Source of the DNA: CAZONU01 sp965370045
GTDB taxonomy: Bacteria; Planctomycetota; SZUA-567; JAKLDR01
Assembly (NCBI GenBank): GCA_965370045.1
Contig: CBDUSI010000028.1
Location: forward strand, 1 to 42,637
Reading direction: 5' to 3'
DNA length: 42,637 bases
The notes under the pieces are model-generated. The model did not search any database. It saw only the letters and a list, made by a program, of their open reading frames with translations, and was not told the origin of the DNA. Below, piece after piece: positions 7,592 to 15,964 of the stretch (position 1 is the first letter of the stretch; the number at the start of each line of letters is the position of its first letter). The position numbers and the translations under genes were made by a program.

Positions 7592-8782
7592 ATGCGCACG
7601 AGTATCCTGATTCTCGCAGCTTGCTTCGCGCTGGCCGCCGCCGGCACGCCCGCCCGCGCGGGCGAGAAGCCGGCCAAAGACCCGCTGGCCAAAGTCGTCA
7701 GCGTCGAGTTCAACGGACAACCGCTGGGCGAGGTCTGCGCCTACATTTCCGGGCTGGGCGTCAAGACGGCCTGCGACAAGGGGCTGGCCAGGATACCGAT
7801 CACCATGCGCCTGGTGAGTGTCCCGCTGGCCTCGCTCATCAGGCACCTGGCCCGGCTGGCGGGGGCCAGGGCTTACAAGGGCACCGACGGCCGGGTGCTC
7901 TTGAGCCACCTGAAGTTCACCGCCCCGGAAGTCCCCTGCCTGGACTCCCCCCCCAAGTTCAGGAAGCTGACCGCCGCGGACCGGAAGCTCCTGGCCGGGC
8001 ACCTCCGCAAGCTCGGCGCCAAGGACTGGAAGGAGCGCGACGCCGCCTCCAAAGCCGTCCGCAAGCTGGGGCCCGCGGTGCTCCCCGAGGTCCGCAAGCT
8101 GCTGAAGCACAGAGACAAGGAAATTGCCGACCGCGCCGGCAAGCTCCTTGAGAGCCTGACCAAGAGCGACTTCCAGGTGTCCGCCGAGGCGCGGCTCGCC
8201 AAGAAGATCAATTTCGAGTTCGTCGGGGCGCCGGTCACCGAGGCCATGAGTTTCCTGCAACAAGTAAGTAACGTCAACATGATCCTGGACCCGGCATGCA
8301 AAACCAAGTCCGCCAAGGCCGTCACCTTGAAGATGACCCAGGCGGACCTGGAAACCGCCCTCTTCTGGATATTCAGGCTGGCCAAGTTCGAGCGCCGCTT
8401 CGCGGACCACGCCATTTACATCACCCCCCTCAAGAAGGGCGCCGCGCCCGCGCCCCCGCCCGCGCCCAAGGCGGCCTGGGTCAAGAACATCAAGGCCAAG
8501 CTGGCCAAGACGGTCAGCGTAGAGTTCACCAAGCAGCCAGCCGACGAGGCCATCAACTACCTCCGGGGACTCACCGACGCCAACATCATCGCCGATCCTG
8601 ATTGCGCCAAGCAGGGCCTGCTGAAGAAACCGCTAACCCTCAAGCTGGAGAAGAAACCCCTGGGGACGGCGCTGGCGAGGATCCTCGACATCGGCGGCAT
8701 GAAGATGCAGCTACTACGCGGCGCCGTTTACATCACGCCCAAGAAAGCGGCAGCCAAGAAGAAGCCGGCACCTAAGAAATGA
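7592..8782 (+). CDS. Exported protein with three STN/secretin-N-like modules and a HEAT-like segment
   Basis: A 396-residue protein at ATG 7592 (GGAGG at 7580-7584; a GTG one codon earlier is possible). It has a signal peptide (MRTSILILAACFALAAAG...ARA). Module 1 is at about residues 35-105 (VSVEFNGQPLGEVCAYIS), module 2 at 205-279 (INFEFVGAPVTEAMSFLQ, ending AIYITP) and module 3 at 306-382 (VSVEFTKQPADEAINYLR, ending AVYITP). A HEAT-like helical pair lies at 126-190 (LTAADRKLLAGHLRKLGAKD). The tail is lysine/alanine-rich. The modules follow the pattern of STN domains and secretin N-domains, which mediate protein contacts in the periplasm. There is no pore or barrel domain. It directly precedes the ECF sigma gene. 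Confidence 0.75.
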   Translation: MRTSILILAACFALAAAGTPARAGEKPAKDPLAKVVSVEFNGQPLGEVCAYISGLGVKTACDKGLARIPITMRLVSVPLASLIRHLARLAGARAYKGTDGRVLLSHLKFTAPEVPCLDSPPKFRKLTAADRKLLAGHLRKLGAKDWKERDAASKAVRKLGPAVLPEVRKLLKHRDKEIADRAGKLLESLTKSDFQVSAEARLAKKINFEFVGAPVTEAMSFLQQVSNVNMILDPACKTKSAKAVTLKMTQADLETALFWIFRLAKFERRFADHAIYITPLKKGAAPAPPPAPKAAWVKNIKAKLAKTVSVEFTKQPADEAINYLRGLTDANIIADPDCAKQGLLKKPLTLKLEKKPLGTALARILDIGGMKMQLLRGAVYITPKKAAAKKKPAPKK

Positions 8783-8907
8783 AAGTGCGGCGCCCGGGCG
8801 CAAGCTATTGATACGCAGTGCCATAGCGCGGGCCAGCGGAAGTTCCTGCGATTCCCGCGTGACAGAACGCCTTCGGCTCCATAACACTTGCGGAGGGAGA
8901 AACCCGA

Positions 8908-9474
8908 GTGACTGAAGGACTGACAGACTCCCAGGCGGCGGCGATTGCGGTGCGGGTGGCCGACGGTGATCGCGAGGCCTACGCCGAACTGGTCGCTGCC
9001 TGCCAGGACCGGGTGCGCGCGCGCTTGGCCGGCTACTGCCGCTCCGCCGAGGAGGTCGAGGAAGTATCGCACCTGGCCTTCGTGGAGGCCTATCGCAAGC
9101 TGGAAGACTTCGATCCCCGGAGGGGTTCCTTTCTTGGATGGCTGCTGGCGGTGGCCCGCAACTGCCTGCTCGGCGAGCTCCGGCGCCGCAAGAGCGAGGG
9201 CCAGCGCGCCGCGCGGTACCTCGAACGCGCCGCCGGGTCTGCGGAGGACGACATCGAGCCGGCCCGCGCGGCCCTCGAAAGGTGCATGGAAGAGCTCGGC
9301 CCCGATGAGGCCAAGCTGGTCGACTCCCGCTACCGGGGCGGCACGACCAGCGACCAGCTGGCCGCCAGGCTGGGGAAGACCGCCGGCGCGGTGCGCATGG
9401 CCCTCCAGCGCGTAAGAGAGCGCCTGCGCGCCTGCATCGAGCGGCGGCTGGCGGAGACGGAGTCGCAGTCGTGA
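8908..9474 (+). CDS. ECF-type RNA polymerase sigma factor
   Basis: A 188-residue protein starting at GTG 8908, with GGAGGG at 8892-8897. The sigma-2 region covers about residues 10-95 (EAYAELVAACQDRV, then FVEAYRKLEDFDPRRGSFLG with WLLAVARNCLLGELRRRK). The sigma-4 region covers about 125-180, with the helix-turn-helix TSDQLAARLGKTAGAVRMAL. There is no sigma-1 or sigma-3, as expected for ECF factors. The short linker and Arg-rich segment resemble planctomycete/verrucomicrobial ECF groups. The stop overlaps the GTG start of the FecR-like gene (GTGA), the usual sigma/anti-sigma coupling. The target promoter is unknown. Confidence 0.9.
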   Translation: MTEGLTDSQAAAIAVRVADGDREAYAELVAACQDRVRARLAGYCRSAEEVEEVSHLAFVEAYRKLEDFDPRRGSFLGWLLAVARNCLLGELRRRKSEGQRAARYLERAAGSAEDDIEPARAALERCMEELGPDEAKLVDSRYRGGTTSDQLAARLGKTAGAVRMALQRVRERLRACIERRLAETESQS

Positions 9475-10997
9475 GCCCGCGTGAACTGGAAGAGCTGCTG
9501 GCCGCCCAGTTCGAGGGCGCGCTCGACGCGGCCGGCGCGGAGAGGCTCGACGGCCTACTGGCCGACGACGCGGGGGCCGCCGGGCGATTCGCCGGGCTCC
9601 TCGCTGTGGAAGGCCTGCTCCGGGCGCGCGCGGCGGCTCCCGAAACCAAGGAGGCGCTCACCCGGCGGGTTATGCGCGCGGTGCACCGGGAAGGCTCCCG
9701 GCGGCGCTTCACCGGCACGGTGATGGCGTCGCTTCCCGAGAAGAGCAAGCCCGCGCCGCGCAAGCTGTGGCGGACCCTCGCCGCCGCCGCCGTACTGCTG
9801 CTCGCCGCCGTCGGGGCGTGGCTGCTCCTGAAGACCGAGCCGGCGGGGGTCATCACCGCCGCGGCGGGCGATCGCCCGGCGGGAAGCTCTTTCGCTTACG
9901 GCGAGATTCTGGCCACGGAGAAGGATCAGGGGCTCGCCCTGAAGCTCGCCGACGGCAGCCTCTTAACCCTTGCTGCCGAGAGCGCGGTGACCGTCACGCG
10001 GCGGCGCGAGGCGCACCTGGCCGCCGGGGAGCTGCGCCTGAGGTGCGAGTCGGACAGGAAGAACCCCTTTAGCGTTTTCGCCGGCGGCACCGAAGTCCGG
10101 GCCGTCGGCACCGAGTTCAGCGTGAAGATTGAGGACGCGCCGGGAGTCAAGGGCCCGCTTCCGAACGGACCTCCAGAAGAGAAGGAGAAGAGCGAGATGC
10201 GCAAATCTGTCGTGACCGTGATGGTCATTTCGGGAATCGTGCTGGTGTCCAACGCCCATGGAAGGTTGGAGGCTGGCGAGGGCAAGACGGTAGTCAGCGT
10301 CGCTGGCAAAGCGCCAGCCGCCAAGAAGAAGCCAGCGCCCGGGGAGGATCAGCTCCAGCTGGCAACTTACGACGTCAGAGATCTGCTCTCTGCCGGGATC
10401 AATAAGAAATCGAAGAAACTGAAGGCTTGGCAGCGTAAGCAGCGGAAACTCCTGGTTCAAGACATTAAGGCCAAGGTCCTGCCGAATAGCTGGGCCCCAA
10501 AGAAGTGCACCATAGAAGGCAGGGGCTCAAAGTTGATCGTGATGCAGACCGAGCGGGGGCACAAGGCCATTGCCGGCTTCCTGGCCGCCCGGCGCGCAGC
10601 CCGGCGCGCAGCCCGGGGCGCAGCCCGGGGCGCAGCCAAGGACGAGAAGCCGCCTGTCGAGAAGACAGACCCCGAACCGGACGCCGTCAAGGACGACTCC
10701 CCCGACGACGATCCGCTGGACAAGAAGATCAGCTTTGAGTTCGTCCAGACCCCGCTGTCCGAAGTCTGCAAGTTCCTGAGCGTGATGGGCGTCAAGGTGA
10801 CCTGCGACGAAGAGTTGGCCGAGAAGCTCATCACTCTGAAGATGAAGAAGGCATCGATCCGCATGACTCTGGATTGGGTGGCCAAGCTGGCCGGGGCCCG
10901 GGCCAACGAGAACAAGGACGGAAGCTTCACCATAACCAGAAATAAGGCCGCCGCCGGGAAGAAGAAGCCCGCCAAGTCCAAGCCGGAGGTCTTCTGA
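9471..10997 (+). CDS. FecR-type anti-sigma protein fused in frame to an STN-module protein
   Basis: A 508-residue frame from GTG 9471. Residues 1-75 form a cytoplasmic anti-sigma-like part (ELEELLAAQFEGALDAAGAE). A transmembrane helix follows at about 101-121 (RTLAAAAVLLLAAVGAWLLL), then a FecR-like domain at about 128-220 ending GGTEVRAVGTEFSVKI. The FecR part stops early. A second export-signal-like segment then begins at Met243 (MRKSVVTVMVISGIVLVSNA; ATG at 10197 with GAAGGAG at 10181-10187). It is followed by a secretin-like segment (about 298-370), a repeated AARRAARGA linker and one STN-like module (418-490). The simplest reading is either a gene fusion or two overlapping products, the second being 266 residues. 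Confidence 0.75.
   Translation: MSPRELEELLAAQFEGALDAAGAERLDGLLADDAGAAGRFAGLLAVEGLLRARAAAPETKEALTRRVMRAVHREGSRRRFTGTVMASLPEKSKPAPRKLWRTLAAAAVLLLAAVGAWLLLKTEPAGVITAAAGDRPAGSSFAYGEILATEKDQGLALKLADGSLLTLAAESAVTVTRRREAHLAAGELRLRCESDRKNPFSVFAGGTEVRAVGTEFSVKIEDAPGVKGPLPNGPPEEKEKSEMRKSVVTVMVISGIVLVSNAHGRLEAGEGKTVVSVAGKAPAAKKKPAPGEDQLQLATYDVRDLLSAGINKKSKKLKAWQRKQRKLLVQDIKAKVLPNSWAPKKCTIEGRGSKLIVMQTERGHKAIAGFLAARRAARRAARGAARGAAKDEKPPVEKTDPEPDAVKDDSPDDDPLDKKISFEFVQTPLSEVCKFLSVMGVKVTCDEELAEKLITLKMKKASIRMTLDWVAKLAGARANENKDGSFTITRNKAAAGKKKPAKSKPEVF
10181..10199 (+). promoter_or_regulatory. Internal ribosome binding site and ATG inside the FecR-STN frame
   Basis: GAAGGAG (10181-10187) precedes ATG at 10197 by 9 bases. 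The ATG opens a textbook signal peptide in the same frame as the FecR part. This would allow the STN-module half to be made on its own. Confidence 0.5.
10590..10637 (+). repeat. Four tandem 12-bp repeats (AARR/AARG linker)
   Basis: Two copies of CGGCGCGCAGCC are followed by two copies of CGGGGCGCAGCC. They encode an Ala-Arg linker between the secretin-like segment and the STN module. The copy number could vary between strains. Confidence 0.85.
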
Positions 10998-11019
10998 GCC
11001 CCATTCCATCCGAGGTTAC

Positions 11020-11049
11020 AGGCCGGGCGCCAGCATGGGCGCCCGGCCT
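11020..11049 (+). terminator. Hairpin terminator-like structure
   Basis: A perfect 12-bp stem (AGGCCGGGCGCC, 11020-11031, with GGCGCCCGGCCT, 11038-11049) closes a 6-base loop. There is no strong T-run after it, so it may be only a partial terminator between the FecR-STN gene and the next STN gene. Confidence 0.6.
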
Positions 11050-11132
11050 TAGTGGTAAGCCCCCACGATTTTGAGCGTGACGCGGCGGCCCCTGCGCCGT
11101 CATCATAATGTAACGTAGGGAAAGGAGCATTC

Positions 11133-12104
11133 ATGCGGATTTGCCTGTCGCTGCTCACGGCGCTCTGCGCCCTGTCACTACTGGCCGGTGGAGCCGCCCC
11201 GGCCGGGGAGAAGGCCGACCTCAGGATCGAGCCGGGGGCCAGGAAGCCCGACCCCCTGGCCAAGAAGATTAACTTCGAGTTCAAGAAGAAACCGCTGTCC
11301 GAGGTCTGCGAGGAGCTCGCCAGGCTTTCCGGCGCGAAGGTCACCTGCGACAAGGAGCTGGTCGGAAAGCCCATCACTCTGAAGATGACCAAGGCCACAA
11401 TTCGCCTGACTCTGGATTGGGTGGCCAAGCTGGCCGGCGCCGAGGCGGAATTCCGGGAGGACGGCTCGGTCAGGATTACGAAGCACCCCAAGATCACGAC
11501 CGTCAGGAAGGTCTATGACGTGAGTCTCCTGGCGGGCGGCGGCAAGAACCCCGACGGGACGCCCAAGCTGAACACCGCCGCCGTGGAGGAGATGATCATC
11601 AGGAGAATCAGCCCCGACACCTGGGGCAGGAACAAGCGCAGCCTCAGCGCCCGCGACGGCAAGCTCGTCGTGCTGCAGACGAAGGAAGTCCACAAGGTCA
11701 TCGCCCAGTTGCTGAAAGATCTTCGGCCGGCCAAGCCCGCGAAGAAAGAAACCCTGGAGTTCATCGACACCCCCGCCAAGGACGTGGTCGCCTACGTGGC
11801 CCGGCGCGGCAAACTGAACATCGTGACCGACCCGAGCTGCAACAAGCTCATGGAAACCAAGCTGACCTTCAAGGCCGAGGGCATGAAGCTGCGCCAGGTG
11901 CTGGACTGGGCACTGCGGCTCTCCGGCACCGAGCGGCAGTTCAAGGACGGGATGATCTACATAACGCCCAAGGGCAAGGCGAAGCGGCCCGACGCCCGCG
12001 AGGTCGCCCGGGACATTCTGCTCAAGGAGAAGGACGGGGTGTTCCGGGAGCCGGCCAAGTTCGAGCCGCCGCCCGAGGTCACCCTGCCGGTCATGAAGAA
12101 GTAG
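11133..12104 (+). CDS. Exported protein with two STN-like modules and a secretin-like segment
   Basis: A 323-residue protein at ATG 11133 with AAAGGAG upstream. A signal peptide (MRICLSLLTALCALSLLAGG) is followed by STN-like module 1 at about 44-117 (INFEFKKKPLSEVCEELA) and a segment at 122-197 (VRKVYDVSLLAGG then SPDTWG, LVVLQTKEVHKVIAQLL). That segment follows the pattern of secretin short domains, in which YDVxxLL and NGxLVVxQTPxVH are typical. Module 2 lies at 206-280 (TLEFIDTPAKDVVAYVAR, ending MIYITP). Module 1 shares a 31-bp identical stretch with the module of the preceding gene, evidence of recent duplication or conversion. No secretin pore is present. The role is probably in protein-protein contacts outside the cytoplasm. 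Confidence 0.75.
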   Translation: MRICLSLLTALCALSLLAGGAAPAGEKADLRIEPGARKPDPLAKKINFEFKKKPLSEVCEELARLSGAKVTCDKELVGKPITLKMTKATIRLTLDWVAKLAGAEAEFREDGSVRITKHPKITTVRKVYDVSLLAGGGKNPDGTPKLNTAAVEEMIIRRISPDTWGRNKRSLSARDGKLVVLQTKEVHKVIAQLLKDLRPAKPAKKETLEFIDTPAKDVVAYVARRGKLNIVTDPSCNKLMETKLTFKAEGMKLRQVLDWALRLSGTERQFKDGMIYITPKGKAKRPDAREVARDILLKEKDGVFREPAKFEPPPEVTLPVMKK

Positions 12105-12107
12105 AAG

Positions 12108-13232
12108 CTAGACGACTACCATATAGAAGTTCGGCCATCCGGCCTGGTCGGAGTTGAAGAACACGAAGCGCCCGTCCCAGCTGAAGCAGGGATGGGGGTG
12201 GGCGTCCTGGGTGGTGCGGTAGGTCCGCTGGGTGGAGCGGCACTCGACCAGCCGCTCGGCGCTGCCCCGGGCCACGTCGATGAGGTAGAGGTAGGGGTCC
12301 TCGGGATCGTTGGTGTCGGCCACGATCATGGAGTTGTCCAGGTTGGAGGTGAAGTGATTGACCTGGTGGTCCTCAAAGATAACCCGCTCGGTGCCGGTGG
12401 CCAGCTCCAGGGCGCGGATGCCGTGCCCGCTCTGCTCGCCGCTGGCGTCCTCAACGTGATAAGCGTAGATCAGCGTCGAGCCGTCACGGGTCCAGTACTC
12501 GTGGCCGATGCACTCCCGGCCGACCTCCTGGGGACGCAGGCAGCGCACTTCGTCGGAGCCATCGCTGCGCACCGCCCAGATGCGCTCGACCTTGCTCCAG
12601 GGCCCCTCGTGGCAGAACATCACCGCGCTGTTGTCCCCCGGCCGGAACTGGGGGTGGCCCAGCCAGCGCTCCTCGGAGTGGATCATCCGCCCGCCGGAGC
12701 CGTCGATGGGCGCCACCCATATCTCGGTGTGGGGCCGGGCCTCGTAGGTGCTCTCGAAGGCCTCCCAGCCGGTGCGGCCGTGGGCCTCCGGCCGGCGGAA
12801 GACGCAGTAGACCACCAGCTGCCCGTCGGAGCTGATCGAGAGGTTGCTGCACACAGAGAGCCCCTCGGGGATGCGAACCAGCAGGCGCTCCTTGAAGCTC
12901 TGCAACGACAGGGCCTTGAGCTCCGGGCCGTCGAAGTAGTAGGCCGCCGCGCCGCGGGGGGACATCACCGTGTTGTGGGCGCTGATGGCCCGGCCGCTGG
13001 TGAGTTGGACAATGGCCATGCTCGGCCACTCCAGCAGGTAGAGCTGCTCGGTGTCGGTCTCGCCGCGGTCCGAGCCGAAGACGATCTGCCGCCCGTCGCG
13101 GGTGCAGGGCGGGTTATAGAAGTAGGGGCCGTGATTGACCGCCTGCCGGCCGGTGAGCTGCCAGACGGTACGGCCGCTGGCGGGGTCCTTGAGGCGGGTG
13201 GCCTCGCATGGAAAAGTGTCGCCCTTAGCCAT
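12108..13232 (-). CDS. Oligogalacturonate lyase-like protein (PL22-type beta-propeller)
   Basis: A 374-residue protein with no signal peptide, so cytoplasmic. PL22 enzymes cleave unsaturated digalacturonate from pectin breakdown by beta-elimination in a seven-bladed propeller with a bound metal. Supporting features are SAHNTVMSPRG (about 84-94), LGHPQFRPGD and MFCHEGPW (about 191-212), CIGHEYWTRDG (241-251) and TQDAHPHPCFSWDG (341-354). The Gln342/His345/His347 spacing and an upstream His244 fit the metal ligands I recall for this family. Blade repeats such as SPDG-like SSDGQL and SWDGRF are visible. It lies just downstream of fusA on the same strand, with a TAATAT box upstream that may give it its own promoter. 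Confidence 0.8.
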   Translation of the reverse strand: MAKGDTFPCEATRLKDPASGRTVWQLTGRQAVNHGPYFYNPPCTRDGRQIVFGSDRGETDTEQLYLLEWPSMAIVQLTSGRAISAHNTVMSPRGAAAYYFDGPELKALSLQSFKERLLVRIPEGLSVCSNLSISSDGQLVVYCVFRRPEAHGRTGWEAFESTYEARPHTEIWVAPIDGSGGRMIHSEERWLGHPQFRPGDNSAVMFCHEGPWSKVERIWAVRSDGSDEVRCLRPQEVGRECIGHEYWTRDGSTLIYAYHVEDASGEQSGHGIRALELATGTERVIFEDHQVNHFTSNLDNSMIVADTNDPEDPYLYLIDVARGSAERLVECRSTQRTYRTTQDAHPHPCFSWDGRFVFFNSDQAGWPNFYMVVV

Positions 13233-13290
13233 CGATTCGCTCCCGGCGCAATATTAGCACGGCCCCCGGCCAAAGCACAAGCTGTTTTCG

Positions 13291-15405
13291 CTACAGGCCG
13301 CAGCGGGCCAGGATATCCTTCTTGAGGTTGGCGGGCACTTCCGCGTAGGAGGCCGGCGCCAGGGTGTAGCTGGCCCGCCCCTGGGAGAGCGAACGCATCC
13401 CCGTGGCGTAGCCGAACATCTCGGCCAGCGGCGCGCGGGCGGTGATCACCCGCAGGTGGCCCCGGTAGCCCAGGTCCTTGATTTCCGTCCGGCGGGCCTG
13501 CAGGTCCTTGAGCACCGCGCCCATGTACTCCTCGGGGACGACAACCTCCAGGTCCATGATCGGCTCCAGAAGGTAGACCCCGGCCGCGCGGACCGCCTCG
13601 CGGAAGCCGATGGCCGCGGCCGCGTGGAAGGCCAGGTCCGAGCTGTCCACCTCGTGGGCCTTGCCGTCGACCAGGCGCACACGCAGGTTGATCAGCTGGT
13701 AGCCGGCCAGCACCCCGCTGACGGCCGCCTCGCGCACGCCGGCCTCCACGTTCTTGATGAACTCCCTGGGGACCACGCCGCCCCTGGTGCGGTCCTCGAA
13801 GACCAGGTGGTCGGGCCCCTCGCTGGCGAAGGGCTCGACCGCCAGGCGGACCTTGGCGAACTGCCCGCGCCCGCCGGTCTGCTGCACGAAGTTGCCCCAG
13901 GCAACGGCCGCGTCGCGGACCGACTCGCGGTAGCTGACCCGCGGCTCGCCGACCTTGGCGTCGACCTTGTGCTCGCGGATCAGGCGGCTCTTGAGTATCT
14001 CGAGGTGGAGCTCGCCCATGCCGCTGATGATCAGCTGGTCGGTCTCCTCGTCCTGGCGGTAGACGAAGGTGGGATCGTCCTGGGCCAGGCTGGCCAGCGC
14101 GTGGGCCATGCGTTCGCGGTCGGCGTTGGTGCGCGGCTCCACGGCCATGGAGATGACCGTGTCCGGGAAGCGCGCCGGCTCGAAGATCACCGGGTGCTTG
14201 AGCTCGCACAGGCTGTCGCCGGTGCGGGTCCACTTGAACCCGGTGACCCCGACGATCTCCCCGGGGCCAGCCAACGCAAGACTCTCGCGGTGGTTGCCGC
14301 GCATGCGCCAGAGGTGGCCGGCGCGCTCCTTGCGGTCCTTGCTGGCGTTCTGCAGCCGGGCGCCGCCGCGCAGCACCCCGGAGTAAACGCGCAGGAAGAC
14401 CAGGTTGCCGTGGGGGTCGTTGGCGGTCTTGAAGGCCAGCGCGCTGAAGGGCTGGTCCGAGTAGTGCTTGCGCTCGACGAGTTCCTCCTCGTCGCCGGGC
14501 AGGCGCCCGGTAGTGGAGCGGATGTCCACCGGGCTGGGCAGGTAGTCGACCACCGCGTCGAGCAGCAGCTGGACGCCGACGTTGCGCAGCGCAGATCCAC
14601 AAAAGACCGGCACCACCGTCCCGGCGACGCAGGCGCGGCGCACGGCGGCCTTGAGATCCTCGACGTCCGGCTCCTCGCCGGCCAGGAAGGAGTCGGCCAG
14701 CTGGTCGTCGGCGTTGGCCACGATCTCCACCAGCTCCGCGCGGTGCACGCGGGCCAGCTCCAGCTCCTCGCCCGTCAGCTCGATCACGACCGGGTCCTGA
14801 CCGCCGCGGCCCTTGCCGTCGTCCTCGAACGTCCAGGCCTGGAGCCTGACCAGATCGATGACCCCGCGCAGGTCGGCCTCGGCGCCGATGGGCACCTGCA
14901 TCAGCGCGGGCGCGGCGCCCAGCTTGCTCTTGACCTGCCCGGCCACCGCGAAGAAGTCCGCGCCCGGGCGGTCCAGCTTGTTGATGAAGGCCAGGCGGGC
15001 CAGCCCGTACTTGTCGGCCTGGCGCCAGACGGTCTCGCTCTGGGGCTCCACGCCGCCGACCCCGCAGAAGACCGCCACCACCCCGTCCAACACCCGCAGG
15101 CAGCGCTCCACCTCGGCGGTGAAGTCCACGTGGCCGGGGGTGTCGATGATGTTGATCTGCATGTTCTTCCAGAAGCAGGTCACCGCCGCGGAGGTGATGG
15201 TTATGCCCCGCTGGCGTTCCTCGGCCATCCAGTCTGTGGTGGTGGTGCCCTCGTGCACCTCGCCCATGCGGTGCTGGCTGCCGGTGTAGTAGAGGACCCG
15301 CTCGGTTACGGTGGTCTTGCCGGCGTCGATGTGGGCCATGATGCCGATGTTGCGCAGGCGCGCTACTTCATTGGCACTTGGCCCGTCGGGATTCACGGGG
15401 TTCAC
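13291..15405 (-). CDS. fusA: Elongation factor G
   Basis: A 704-residue translational GTPase that drives ribosomal translocation. The G1 loop AHIDAGKTT lies near residues 24-32, then the switch I RGITI, DTPGHVDF (G3) and NKLD (G4). Domains II-V follow at normal length, ending with the typical MFGYATGMRSLSQGRA segment. The start is a GTG at 15405 with no obvious Shine-Dalgarno; a second GTG nine bases further in (15396) is possible. It lies 21 bases after rpsG. Together with rpsL and rpsG it forms the usual str group, here with rpsJ/S10-type genes absent downstream and a lyase gene in their place. Confidence 0.97.
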   Translation of the reverse strand: MNPVNPDGPSANEVARLRNIGIMAHIDAGKTTVTERVLYYTGSQHRMGEVHEGTTTTDWMAEERQRGITITSAAVTCFWKNMQINIIDTPGHVDFTAEVERCLRVLDGVVAVFCGVGGVEPQSETVWRQADKYGLARLAFINKLDRPGADFFAVAGQVKSKLGAAPALMQVPIGAEADLRGVIDLVRLQAWTFEDDGKGRGGQDPVVIELTGEELELARVHRAELVEIVANADDQLADSFLAGEEPDVEDLKAAVRRACVAGTVVPVFCGSALRNVGVQLLLDAVVDYLPSPVDIRSTTGRLPGDEEELVERKHYSDQPFSALAFKTANDPHGNLVFLRVYSGVLRGGARLQNASKDRKERAGHLWRMRGNHRESLALAGPGEIVGVTGFKWTRTGDSLCELKHPVIFEPARFPDTVISMAVEPRTNADRERMAHALASLAQDDPTFVYRQDEETDQLIISGMGELHLEILKSRLIREHKVDAKVGEPRVSYRESVRDAAVAWGNFVQQTGGRGQFAKVRLAVEPFASEGPDHLVFEDRTRGGVVPREFIKNVEAGVREAAVSGVLAGYQLINLRVRLVDGKAHEVDSSDLAFHAAAAIGFREAVRAAGVYLLEPIMDLEVVVPEEYMGAVLKDLQARRTEIKDLGYRGHLRVITARAPLAEMFGYATGMRSLSQGRASYTLAPASYAEVPANLKKDILARCGL

Positions 15406-15426
15406 GGAAGAAGGCTGACGGAGCGA

Positions 15427-15900
15427 CTACCAGGCGAAGTGCGCGAAGGCCTTGTTGGCCTCGGCCATCTTGTGAGTGTTCTCTCGGGTGGTGTAGGCCC
15501 CGCCCTGCTTGTTGTAGGCCTCGACCAGCTCGATGGCCAGGCGCTCGGCCATCGGCCGGCCCTTGCGCTTGCGCGCCGACGCGATGATCCAGCGGATGGC
15601 CAGGGACTGCTGGCGCTTGCGGTTGACCTCGAAGGGCACCTGGTAGGTGGCCCCGCCCACGCGCTTCGACTTGACCTCGACCAGCGGCTTCACGTTGCCG
15701 ACCGCGTTCTCGAAGATCTGCAGGGGTTCAACGTTGGGGTACTTCTTGCCCAAGGTGTCCATCGCCGTGTAGAAGGCCTTCTCGGCGGTGCTCTTCTTGC
15801 CGGCCTTCATCAGGGAATTCACGAACTTGGAAACCAACGTCGAGTCGTAGCGCACGTCGGGCTTGACTGCCGGGACGGCGTTCTTCTTGCCTCTGGACAT
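15427..15900 (-). CDS. rpsG: Ribosomal protein uS7
   Basis: A 157-residue small-subunit protein that organises the 3' major domain of 16S rRNA. The start is ATG at 15900 preceded by GGAGG; a longer frame reaches 16020 but overlaps the lipoprotein gene. Family motifs include FVNSLMKAGKKSTAEKAFY, PLVEVKSKRVGGATYQVP and AIRWIIASARKRKG. The order rpsL - insert - rpsG - fusA is the str arrangement with one extra gene. Confidence 0.97.
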   Translation of the reverse strand: MSRGKKNAVPAVKPDVRYDSTLVSKFVNSLMKAGKKSTAEKAFYTAMDTLGKKYPNVEPLQIFENAVGNVKPLVEVKSKRVGGATYQVPFEVNRKRQQSLAIRWIIASARKRKGRPMAERLAIELVEAYNKQGGAYTTRENTHKMAEANKAFAHFAW

Positions 15901-15964
15901 TTCCTGCCTCCGGTATCGGGCCGCTCCGCGGGGCCCCGCTCTGGGGCCGCGAGTCGCTGGGCCG

